From Cycas panzhihuaensis (Eukaryota > Cycadophyta), in contig CM041465.1 of the NCBI GenBank assembly GCA_023213395.1, positions 229,283,741 through 229,347,740 on the forward strand: DNA of 64,000 nucleotides, given 5' to 3'. Below the pieces are notes generated by a model that worked only from the letters and a program-made list of their open reading frames with translations, ran no database searches and was not told the DNA's origin. A program made the translations under genes and the position numbers. Each line of letters opens with the position of its first letter. Position 1 is the stretch's first letter. Below are positions 37,497 to 47,192 of this stretch, piece after piece.

Positions 37497-37513
37497 TGTG
37501 CCATTGTTGAGGA
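37497..37513 (+). other. Decayed primer-binding site (tRNA-Asp type) of J
   Basis: TGTGCCATTGTTGAGGA can be derived from TGGCGCCGTTGCCGGGGA mainly by transitions. The second copy near 43773 reads TATGTCGATGTTGAGGA. Confidence 0.6.
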
Positions 37514-38743
37514 CAAGAAGGAAGTGCTACCAACTGCAAGGGTAACACTACAAGAGGGTGCCTATGTACCTTAGTTTCTCTGACTTTGTTTGTTAGGCCA
37601 TTACTTTTGCATAGGGTTTATGACAGAACCGTGTGAATGGAAAGCTAACAAACAAAATAGTTTGGTAGAGTTTTGATTATTGTTGCATAGCCTTAGTTTG
37701 GTGACTCCTTAGTCTGCCAATTTCCAAGCTTACATACCCTAAATTGACATGATTTCTTTAGTGAGTTTCCATAGAACTTTCATTGAAGTTATAAAGCCAA
37801 TTCAACACAAATTATTTTGGCAATGATTTTGGGGAACCTAGCAGCCAAAATTTATAGGTTGTGTAGAAAGAGAAATGAGCATTGAAATTCTCTTAAATAT
37901 TGGGTATGAATGGCCAACATCAAAATGCCTTGTAAAGGTTTACAATAGAGCATTCTTAATCATTTTAGTAAAGCCCAAAGAGGGAATAGGCAAGTAGTCC
38001 CAGAAATGAAGTTCAAGATCATACCACAACAATGGCAACAGTATAGAAGGCATTGAAGCATGACAAAATAAAGAAATTTAAAATTTCCAAGGGGATGTTC
38101 AATTTGATAGAGTCATTGCATACCTTCCAAGACATACAATCTCATGTATCAAGAGCAAGTTATTTTCCTTAGAATTCAATCATGTTTAGCAAGAAGCCCA
38201 TTGGTGAATGACTCATGGGAAACTTTTAAATCTTTCTAGAAGATTTGTAATGAAGATGAGAAAGATTTGATGGCTAGAATGTTTGTGTAATGAGTTTAAA
38301 TACTCAAAAGAGAAACCCAATATCATAATGGGGAATATTCATATCAAAACTTTTTTATCATATTGCATTTGAGGAGGCACATTAGAAGGAGTATGTAACC
38401 CCTCAACCTATGAGGAAGAATGATCGGAGTCTTGTCTAGTCAATTGTTCTTCATAACAATCTTATAGCAAATGAGCAGGCCTGTCAGACATATGCAACAA
38501 ACCAATAACAAGTGATATCTTGTTGGGATGTTGAGGAGGAGACAATGATGAGGGCAGTGATGATGGTTTTGAAGGTTAGGATATAGAGCTTATGTGATGC
38601 TTTGAGACAGTTGGAGCCTTATTGTGATGATGAGTATAAATTGGCAACCTCTAGAATTAATCAACTAATATATAGACTCTAGGTGGTGCATGTTCACTGG
38701 ATTGGTACCATCTTTTAGCCACACCTTCTTTTCATGCTATTTC
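37514..38743 (+). pseudogene. gypsy J leader and gag-like remnant
   Basis: After the leader, the plus strand around 38010-38640 has decayed stretches (MFNLIESLHTFQDIQSH, EYVTPQPMRKNDRSLV) with the look of a gypsy Gag followed by the RKDDR-type linker, but stops are dense. It ends at the H insertion point. Confidence 0.4.
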
Positions 38744-39134
38744 TGTTAAATTTTAACATGCAAAGCATCCAACTCCAAATACAATCACAAGATCGATAAC
38801 CAAAGCATAACCTGCATTCAATTAACATAAGCATAACACTAATGCATCATAGACTCAACATGAGTCTCCATGATGACTTGATGACATATACTATCTCAAC
38901 TACCTTTAAATACAAAATAGGTGGGAGGACATACAAGACAAGTAATGCATGTGGGACAATTACCTTTATCCTGACCAATGACATTACACCAACTAACTTG
39001 ACCAATAAGTTTCTATCTTCTCACACTATTATAATGATAAATGACTCTTGGACTCTAAGACTTAGGACTATGACTATTTATTCTAAGACACACTTTACTT
39101 AACCATACACAACATTAAACATTATACTCTAACA
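38744..39134 (-). repeat. 3' LTR of H
   Basis: 391 bp, followed by the minus-strand purine tract at 39135-39144. Confidence 0.92.
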
Positions 39135-39232
39135 CCTCCCCATAATGTTTAATGTCAAGACTACAAAAAGTGACTGAATCCTAAAGACTAACATGACACT
39201 TGACAATGAACTTAGAACATTAAACATGACCT

Positions 39233-40317
39233 CTAATGGACTCTAATTTGATCAACATGTACTTTACTTTCTTTGAATTTACAACGTCTTGATCTTGGAA
39301 AGGTTTTGAACACAATATCTTGGACTTGATCTTGGTCTTCAATCCTGTAATGTCGCCTTTGGAGTAGTTCTTTGGAGTGACGATTCTTGAACTTTGTCTT
39401 CTTTGTCTTCATATGCAATTGGGAACCCTTTATTACACAAAATGTGTAGTAGATCAAGCTTGAGTTGACTTGTGCTTGGTGAGGGTCTGTCAGGTGTTTC
39501 TGCATATACGTATCAAAGGTGTCTTCAAGGTGTACATCAAATATGTCTTCCATCAGAATTCTGGCTACCACATGTTTGCTTCCACTTTCTTCAACATGTG
39601 AGTGATCAAACAAATAAATGTCAGCAATTGGAGATAGTTGACAATATCATCAATATCCAAATATGACAACAAGTCATCAAGTGGTGAAACAACATCACTT
39701 GAAGTGTGAACATTGTATAGGCCATCATTATGAGCATTATCATTATCATCATCAATGTTTTGTAAGTCAACATCATTTAAGACATAAGCATGAATATCTT
39801 CATCTTGCATATGTTTCTCTTCAACAAGATCTTCATCAATTTGTGAGCAATTTAGAGTGCAACTAATATCTGAATAAAAAATGACCTCAACAAGATCGTC
39901 AAATGAACAAACTGACTCTACTTCATCATCTTTGATAAGATCATCCTCCCCTGAAGCAATGAATTCATCGAGATGAGTTTCAATTGCTTCATCATAGTTA
40001 CCTGTAGCCAGTTCAACATGCTCATCTGCTTCAACCTTGCCACTTGAAGTAGCAAAACTTCCTTCATCATCTTGTTTACCCATGTTATCAACGGAATTGT
40101 TTTCCCTTTCAAGAGCCTCTTCCACCTCTTGAGGGCTGTTTTCATATGCCTGCTTCAACAAATTACAAGCTTTGTTAGCAGAATCAGTACTTTCAAGTAC
40201 ATTGATGAGGAAGTGATAGGGAGAAGGAAGATTGTCCTTATCAAAGGCTACAAGAATTACATCAATAGCTATTCTATTTTTCTTTTTGAAAGTTTCCTCC
40301 CCTTCTTCGTGATCCAT
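39233..40317 (-). CDS. Acidic protein of element H (unrecognised)
   Basis: An ATG at 40317 opens 250 codons (to 39565), starting MDHEEGEETFKKKNRIAIDV and rich in Asp and Glu, with runs such as NIDDDNDNAHNDG. Near 39610 a second frame takes over (39613-39233) and ends QIRVH before a stop, about 100 bp from the LTR. One frameshift could therefore have split a protein of about 360 residues, whose tail is basic (RRHYRIEDQDQVQDIVFKTF). I see no known domain, signal peptide or membrane segment. It lies in sense with the LTR, in the 3' half. Its openness contrasts with the stop-ridden neighbours, but H is also young. It may be an element protein or a captured host gene. Confidence 0.5.
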
Positions 40318-40399
40318 TTCAGTACCTATAATTGTCTTCTAAAGTTCCTTTAACATGAATATGCACTCCATCTTAATTTTCTAGATTCGAAAATTAGTG

Positions 40400-41140
40400 T
40401 CGGCATATTTGGGCAGGATTATGTTACTGTCTGTTATCCAGAATTCATTAGTTTCTAGTATAAAGACAATAACATCACTCAACTCCATGATGTATGAAGA
40501 AGTCAATCACAGCTATAATTCTCAGGATTCATGCATAAAGAATGGCAAGACCATGAATCCGTTTGGCATCCATTCAAATATACATTTACATGATCAGAGA
40601 ATAATTAAGGGAGCCAAGAAACATACTGTTGAACAGAGTCTAAATTCAAAGCAAAACTCTAGGAACTCCTTGCATAAGGGTCTTCAATACCCTGGAAGCA
40701 AAATGAAATATGGACATCACAGTCTCAAGGAATAAAGATATCATGGATCAAAACTCCTCCAACAACAACACATGCCTCAACTCCTACTTAAGCAAACTGC
40801 CCCACTTGTGTATCAACAACATGTAGTACCAAAATATTCCTCTGTTCAGCAAGAGCACCAATTACAAGAGCAGTCTTAGTTGCAAGAGGTATAGTCTACA
40901 ATATGTTCAAGTGCATTCTCAGTTCTATGCACAGACAATATTCCAGCAACCTATAATGCATCAATAGAAGATATTGTGGCAACAACAATCTAGGCAAATC
41001 TGATCTCAGTCTCAACAGTCTAGGAGTAATCAACAGTTGCAATTCAAGCACCGAGAGATGCATCTAGTTCCTCCACCCATGTGTCAGAAAAATGGCCAAT
41101 TTGTATACCTCATGAAATATTGTTCCAAAAGTTTCGAATG
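40400..41140 (+). pseudogene. Gln-rich gene-like fragment, antisense inside H
   Basis: The plus strand is open at 40397-40735 (112 codons, ending GSKMKYGHHSLKE). It then continues, with stops and one shift, into a glutamine-rich stretch (LLQQQHMPQLLLKQ, SQSQQSRSNQQLQFKHREM). This composition is common in plant transcription regulators, but I cannot name the family. It runs opposite to the element, as expected if a host gene piece was captured. It could also be chance. Confidence 0.35.
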
Positions 41141-42646
41141 TTTGAAACTTCTAGACACCTCCTCAATTCACAGTGATTGCTAGGTTGTCTGGATTTGATC
41201 TAATCCTCTTGAAATTCCTCTGAATGGCTTGATCCATCTAAAAACATGCATGATGATGAGCATTTTGTTTGCACACTAATTTGTATTCCCAAATCTTAGA
41301 TGAAAAGTCTTCTTCAAATGCTTGATTATAGTTGATTACGTTATGATCTCAAGACACTCTATCAGTTAACAACAACCTGCTCATTCATTGGTTCTCTACC
41401 ACTATTTGTAGATCCATCTGCTATCCCTCAAAAAGCTATATGGTCAAGACTGCAATAACCTCTCCAATACTTCAAAAGTCAATCTTGGCCCTCATTGTCG
41501 CTGTGAATATCCCCTGACAGCTCTTAGATCACCAAATTCTTAAATGATAGTTATTTCTTAAATAACTGACTTGGCATCTAACTTGTTGATGTGCTGCAAA
41601 GCCTATTGAAACAAATTTTGGATTCAAGAAGAGATTGCCTTGATTTAAAGTACTAGCACAATGACCAAAAGAACATCTACAAGTAACCTTTGACACCATT
41701 CATCCTTGTTTTGAAACTCTTGCAAGACCAGTGAGAACACCCTAAGCTTAATCGATTTGGTAGTCCTTCAAGCTTCGAGATGGACTGTAGGAAAATTAAA
41801 AAAGGACTAAATTTCCATATGTGAAAAAACGATATCACCAGTAAAGGAATCTGTCAACATTCTTTCACAAGGCCCTAGCAAAACCTGCCATGTACATGTC
41901 GATTCAATGTCTGTATTGGATTTGGCTTCAACATCATATGAGATCAGAGCACTGTGATTGTGATTAATAGGAACGTTTGATACGCCAACTTATCATTTCC
42001 CTACACATCTCCTCAATAATACAGTCGATTGCTCAAATCACAATATCAAAGCCATTTGCCACGTCCTGCACTTATTCTCAATCTTCCCTTGGGTGCAGGT
42101 ATCACAATCTTCTATTAAAGGTGGCTCATATGGTTATCTCATCTGCAGCCATATGCCTCTCTTCATAGTTGTAAACCCTGCGGTCAACCTTTGCTCCCGT
42201 GGCACACAATAAGCATAGACAACTCCTCATTATGGACAACCGTGGACGATCTCGATGTAGTAGTCAAAAAGGCAGCTAGCTTTAATAATTTTATTTCACT
42301 CGCCTTCATTTTCATAGATGCATGTATCACAATCTACAAGCGGCTCCATTTGTATCACCCACACAAAGATTAATGGATGGACGACTGCGTTCTCCTCACA
42401 TATCCAAATGGTCACATTTCTATCATGCTTGAGAGCTTCTCCTTCTCTTCCATGCAGGGATTAATAGGGCTAGATTTGATCAACGAGTCCTCTTTCCATC
42501 AATGGTTGGTAGCTCAAACGACTTTGAAATGGCTTAAGACAACCTCAACCAGATTTCTTCTCCCACTATTTATGAACCCACGAATAGCTCTTCAACTGGC
42601 AAATTTGCAATAGACGAGTGCTAGCAGACAAACTCTCTCTCTAACC
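41141..42646 (-). other. H leader with further unassigned sequence
   Basis: Between the primer site and the Gln-rich part, the minus strand has a fairly open stretch near 41990-41780 (YDVEAKSNTDIEST, CERMLTDSFTGDIVFSHMEI). I cannot assign it. It may be more captured sequence or leader. Confidence 0.35.
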
Positions 42647-42647
42647 T

Positions 42648-42659
42648 GCTCTGATACCC
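42648..42659 (-). other. Primer-binding site of H (tRNA-iMet type)
   Basis: Minus strand GGGTATCAGAGC, one base from the canonical TGGTATCAGAGC, directly inside the right LTR. Confidence 0.85.
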
Positions 42660-43052
42660 TGTTAAATTTTAACATGCAAAGTATCCAACTCCAAATACAA
42701 TCACAAGATCAATAACCAAAGCATAACCTGCATTCAATTAACATAAGCATAACACTAATGCATCATAGACTCAACATGAGTCTCCATGATGACTTGATGA
42801 CATATACTACCTTAACCACCTTTAAATACAAAATAGGTGGAAGGACATACAAGACAAGTAATACATGTGGGACAATTACCTTTATCCTGACCAATGACAT
42901 TACACCAACTAACTTGACCAATAAACTTCTATCTTCTCACACAATATTATAATGATAAATAACTCTTGGACTCTAAGACTTAGGACTATGACTATTAATC
43001 CTAAGACACACTTTACTTAACTATACACAACATTAAACATTATACTCTAACA
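42660..43052 (-). repeat. 5' LTR of H
   Basis: 393 bp, colinear with 38744-39134. ATTTC follows at 43053-43057. Confidence 0.92.
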
Positions 43053-43057
43053 ATTTC

Positions 43058-43321
43058 AAAAGCAAGATGGCAAGATAGAGACATCATTTCTCTCTCCCTT
43101 TTGAGTGGCTTGGGGAACCAATTTTTGAATGGACTTTGAGGAATGTTGATATTCTAAATTTGAGACAAGAATACGCTTGATTGCATTGGTTAGAACCAGG
43201 GTCAACATCTAAGTCTAAGGTGCAAATTCTTTCCCAACCAAAGCAGAAGATAGAAGACAACAGGAAAAAGAAGATCAACAGTTGTTCGGGGACGAAGGGA
43301 AGACAAGTATGGAGGAAATGA
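43058..43321 (+). other. gypsy J segment before LTR 2
   Basis: A short J segment resumes after the ATTTC duplication and ends in purine-rich GTATGGAGGAAA just before LTR 2. The reading is too decayed to assign. Confidence 0.4.
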
Positions 43322-43764
43322 TGAGGCTCATTTTGGTCCTCATCATCCTTTGAACTGATTACCTTTTCTTTCTTTCATGATGATTTTGTAAGCCTTAGGG
43401 CAATCTAAATTAGAAATCTTAGTCCTAGAATGTTGTCTTTTCTGCCTTGGGAAAAATGCCTATTATGGCAATAGCTTGATGTATTTTGTACAGTGACATA
43501 ACTCTTGATTTACCAACATATGCAATGTGGTAACCCAGTAGTTATTGATAGACAGCTAATGGCTAGCCATAAACATGTGAATGGATGAAGACATTGTGTT
43601 TTGAATGATGACAACTTACCAAGAATTGTGGGTAGTTGTCATAACTTACTAGGCCATGTATAAATACTTTTCTCATTGTTAATGAAGACATAAAAGGGAT
43701 TTTTCATAGTTTGTTGGTTGTTTTTCCTTCTGTGTTGGTGTGCACGTTCAGCCCATCTCGTACA
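43322..43764 (+). repeat. LTR 2 of gypsy J
   Basis: TGAGGCTCATTTTGG to ATCTCGTACA, with GGCCATGTATAAATAC near 43655. A leader homologous to that after LTR 1 follows to about 44085. Confidence 0.75.
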
Positions 43765-44085
43765 AAAACCTCTATGTCGATGTTGAGGACGAGAGGGAAA
43801 TGCTGCCAACTACAAGGGCAACACTACGAGACGGTGCCTATATACCTTAGTTTCTCTCTGATTTTGTTTGTTAGGCCATTTATTCTACATAGGGTGTATA
43901 ATAGAATCATGTGAATGGAAAGACAATAAGCAAAACAGTTTGATAGAAGTTTGATTATTGTTGCATAGCCTTAGTTTGGTGACTTCTTAGTTTGCTAGTT
44001 CACAAGCTTACATACCTTGGGTTGACACAATTTCCTTAGTGGGGTTCTATAGAACTTTTGTTGAAGTTGCAGAACCAATTCAAGA

Positions 44086-44695
44086 GGGATCACTTCCGTT
44101 AAATGTATATCAATTTCTACAACATCAGATAACCTACTGGTCCAAGTCTACTGGGTTTCTAGTCTTGTCTTGCACTGTAAACATGAATAAACATTACCTT
44201 TTTAGTAAGGCATCATTGCATATGCATCTCCACTGAAGTCAAAGGATCATGTAAACAAATACTTTGTACAATGCCAAACATCCCATATCTCAAAGTCAGA
44301 TCTAAGCAATTGCAACGGTTCAAAATCTTTGGAAAACCATAAATAGACCTAATGGATATCATTCTCAATTTGTTATAAAATTGTGAAATCTATATCTAAC
44401 GAATTGCAGACCAGCCTGGCATCAAGCACTACTAGGATCCATAAAACACACTTAGTACAAGGTCCAATAGTGCAATTTAGCCTGAGTGGACAAAAAATAA
44501 TTCATCATTCAAATAAAATCTCCCTTGCTTTTGCAAATTCTGTTCAGAAGATTTTTGACAGAAGCATTATCACCTCATAAAAATAAGCATGGACAGGCTG
44601 TTACAAACATAAAGTAACTCCCCAGTGAAAATGTTAAATTGGAAACAATGAATTGGAACAGAACATAAACGAATATAATGATTAAGTCCTGAATG
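44086..44695. other. Spacer between J leader and galacturonokinase stop codon
   Basis: No gene or repeat is seen. The right part should hold the 3' UTR of the minus-strand galacturonokinase gene; no unambiguous poly-A signal was chosen. Confidence 0.5.
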
Positions 44696-46181
44696 TCAAA
44701 TTATGTGAGCTTTATCTCCTGTTTCACAAATCAAGACAGCCTTGTCTGCCTGCAATCGTGCAGCTAACTCTGGTTGGACTTTTCTGTACTCTTTCTGAAC
44801 AAACAATGTTGCATCATGTGCAAATTTGGCATCAATAAAAGCTACACAGCAGCCTCGAAATCCTGCCCCACTAAATCTTGCACCAAATACACCCGGTGCC
44901 TTCAAGAGAATCTCATAAAGTTGTATCAGTGGCTCACAACCTGCCTCACATAAGATTCCAGAGAACAATTAGCTGACTGTATCTCTAAGTAATAAAAACT
45001 CCACATGAGAACATTTGATGATATTCTAAGGCAAGCAGCTAAAATATGATGTGCAATCTTCCAAAGTTTTTAGCTGTGATCCTTGGGCAATTAACTGTTA
45101 CATGAAATAACTCAATAATTTCCTACTTAAATTATATAGTGACAGCGGATAAGTGGACAAAATCAAAACTATTTCAAGAATTGTTGCTCATTCCATGGGC
45201 TTGCAGCTTGTATGTATATTTTTGGAAAGGCAATTTCTGTTTTCTCCATATCACATGCATTGACAATGAATTACTAGTATTAAAAAACATGAAGATAGAG
45301 TGACAGAAGGTGAATGAAGTGAAGGAGAAAAGGCTTGTAAAGTTGGCAGGCTGTGTATATTTTTCATGGAAATACATGCAAGAACACAGCTTGTAAACCT
45401 CTTGTTTCCAACACCACTGTACTACAGGGCTAAAAGATTTTGCAACATGGCCTTGCAGTGTCATGCACTAATATTCATGTAAGATGGACCAGAATAGGGT
45501 ACATTTTCACTTTCAGACCATTATTTTATAGCCTGCAGCTTGTTTTTTCCTCTGAAAGTTTAATGTTCTGATTTTTGTTGTTTTTTATTTTCCACCTCTT
45601 TATTTATTTTTTCAACAGTTGTTTGCATTGATGAAAACCAGTCTGAATATGGTAGAGAAGTACGTCATCTCTATCTTTCATCCCAAGGGTTTCCTCATTC
45701 CTCACCAGAGACAGAAAAGAGGATGTTTGAAATATAAGAAACAATACAAGCTAAACAAATTTCCTTGAGACATGCAAGAGAATTGAAGCATACCGCATTC
45801 ATAATTCTGAATAGAACTTAAACCAGACTCTGACATCAGCTTCCCAAACTCTTCCAAATTTCCACAGGACCATGCTTTAATACCTGGAATATCTAGGAAA
45901 GCAATAGACAATTAGCCTCACCAAAATATAAGTATCGTTTTTAATATTTTTTTAAATAGACGTGCATTCTGAATTTCGGTTGCATTTGTTGATTTATAAA
46001 ATGATGGAGAAATATTTCAACGCAAAATAAAATAAGGATCCCTTGATTAAGCATTATAAAAATTGCGTCTAGGAATTATAGTTTCATTTCTAACCGCATG
46101 AATGAACAGACCTGCAAAAACTCTGGCATTTTCTGAAAAATAGTGTTCTGATCTCCGAGCTAGAGAACCCTCTAATTTCAT
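44696..46181 (-). CDS. GALAK: Galacturonokinase, last three exons (5' part not found)
   Basis: This GHMP-family kinase phosphorylates D-galacturonate at C1, the salvage step toward UDP-galacturonate for pectin. Three exons join in phase with GT/AG borders: 46181-46112, 45883-45794 and 44940-44696, giving 134 codons and a TGA. They read SLARRSEHYFSENARVFAG, then AWSCGNLEEFGKLMSESGLS and SIQNYECG, then EPLIQLYEILLKAPGVFGAR, FSGAGFRGCCVAFI and ending GDKAHII. SGAGFRGC is the third GHMP motif. The whole family protein is about 420 residues, so the N-terminal two thirds, with the ATP-binding GLSSSA motif, should lie to the right but were not seen up to 56 kb. All three exons are free of stops. Either long introns or a truncated copy would explain this. 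Confidence 0.88.
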
Positions 46182-46189
46182 CTGAGACA

Positions 46190-46728
46190 ATAAACATGTT
46201 ACCTATCTTAGCATTAGGATCTGTAGGTAAACCTTAACATGATTAACCTCAATACTATTAATTAAGATTTGGGTTTTAAAGGAAAAGAGAAAAAGTCTCG
46301 TGAAGCATGCTAGTCCATAAGTTATATATTGAAAAGAAACAAGCAAAGAATATCATAAATGACATTCCGTATCAAGAATTTTCTGTACTCAACATGATAG
46401 ACAAGAATGACATTTATGTATTTGCAATGATCCATTATTCAGGCACACAAACTATGTTTTTGGCAAACATTGGTTCTATTGACAGAAATAAATGAAATTA
46501 TGCCATGAAAGCTACATTCTCTCGCCAAAATCATGTTGTTCTTTATATACCATGGAACACACTCCGTTTGAATAAATATGTGCAAACCATATTGTTAATT
46601 TTAGCTGCAAATACTTACAAAGCGAGACAGCATATGGAAGTGCACATAATATCCCAACTGGTTGACATAAATGACCTATATAACCTAGCAACTAACATTG
46701 ATGGGTTTGTTAGTACAGCAGATGCTTA
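46190..46728. other. Intron or upstream sequence, no feature seen
   Basis: Follows the 3' splice site of the most upstream recognised galacturonokinase exon. Plus-strand open stretches here are short and match nothing I know. Confidence 0.45.
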
Positions 46729-47189
46729 CAGCGCGGTCCCATGCAGGGGGCTGGGCTGCTATTTTTTTGGCCCAGCTGGTCCCATGCAGGGTATGGCACC
46801 TCGCTGGCAGGAGAAAAGTGAATCTTCTCCGAATTATCTGGAGTGGAATCGCTCTTCTCCAAGGGTTTTGAGCAGCAGAAAATTTGTGCCGCTGAATTGA
46901 GCGGAATCCGCTCAAGTAACTGTTTGAACAGGTGGCAGTTATTGATTGCACTTCAAAATTTATCCGCTGAATATGATCTCATCCTCTTGGCGCCAAATAT
47001 TTTAGGCATTGATTTTCCTGACACGAGACCTGGCACGGGAAACAGAAACCAAACTGTTTGCCGCGAGACCTTGCACGGGGAAACGGAAAAATCCCAGCAT
47101 GGAACCCCATTCCCCAGTTCTGCTCCATGAAAACCGGAGCGCAACCCGCTTTGGGTTATCTGGAAACCCCCCCGCATGGGACCGCGGCC
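46729..47189. mobile_element. GC-rich terminal-inverted-repeat element (PIF/Harbinger-like MITE), 461 bp
   Basis: The left end contains CGCGGTCCCATGCAGGGGG. The right end read in reverse is GGCCGCGGTCCCATGCGGGG, a near-perfect inverted pair. TTA flanks both sides (46726-46728 and 47190-47192), the duplication type of PIF/Harbinger elements. The interior is clearly more GC-rich than the surroundings and repeats GGTCCCATGCAGGG as a direct repeat at about 46779. The several overlapping open frames here are by-products of the GC content, and no transposase is present. Confidence 0.72.
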
Positions 47190-47192
47190 TTA

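Larger units (their letters stand above)
38744..43052 (-). mobile_element. Non-autonomous LTR element H, 4.3 kb, no polymerase
   Basis: The LTRs (391 and 393 bp) share TGTTAAATTTTAACATG and ACTCTAACA ends. ATTTC duplications flank the element at 38739-38743 and 43053-43057. A purine tract (minus TATGGGGAGG) adjoins the left LTR and an iMet-type primer site the right, so it is minus-strand. I count 13 substitutions and one 2-bp indel between LTRs (about 3.3%), the lowest of the three LTR pairs counted. No protease, integrase, reverse transcriptase or RNase H motif is found. Instead there is one long acidic frame and sequence that looks gene-derived. Confidence 0.88.
37053..44085 (+). mobile_element. 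Tat/Athila-like Ty3/gypsy element J, interrupted by H
   Basis: Two LTR copies of about 440 bp (37053-37490 and 43322-43764) start TGAGG(T/C)TCATTTTGGTCC. Each is followed by a decayed tRNA-Asp-type primer site and a similar leader (homology continues to about 37803 and 44085). Between them are a degenerate gag-like stretch and element H. With H removed the interior is only about 1.5 kb, so pol is deleted. The repeated LTR-leader order suggests recombination between copies rather than a simple element. Confidence 0.68.

Noticed and set aside
39663-40353. Plus-strand His-rich frames (HHYEHYHYHHQ)
   Set aside because: They are the antisense of the Asp/Glu-rich frame of element H.
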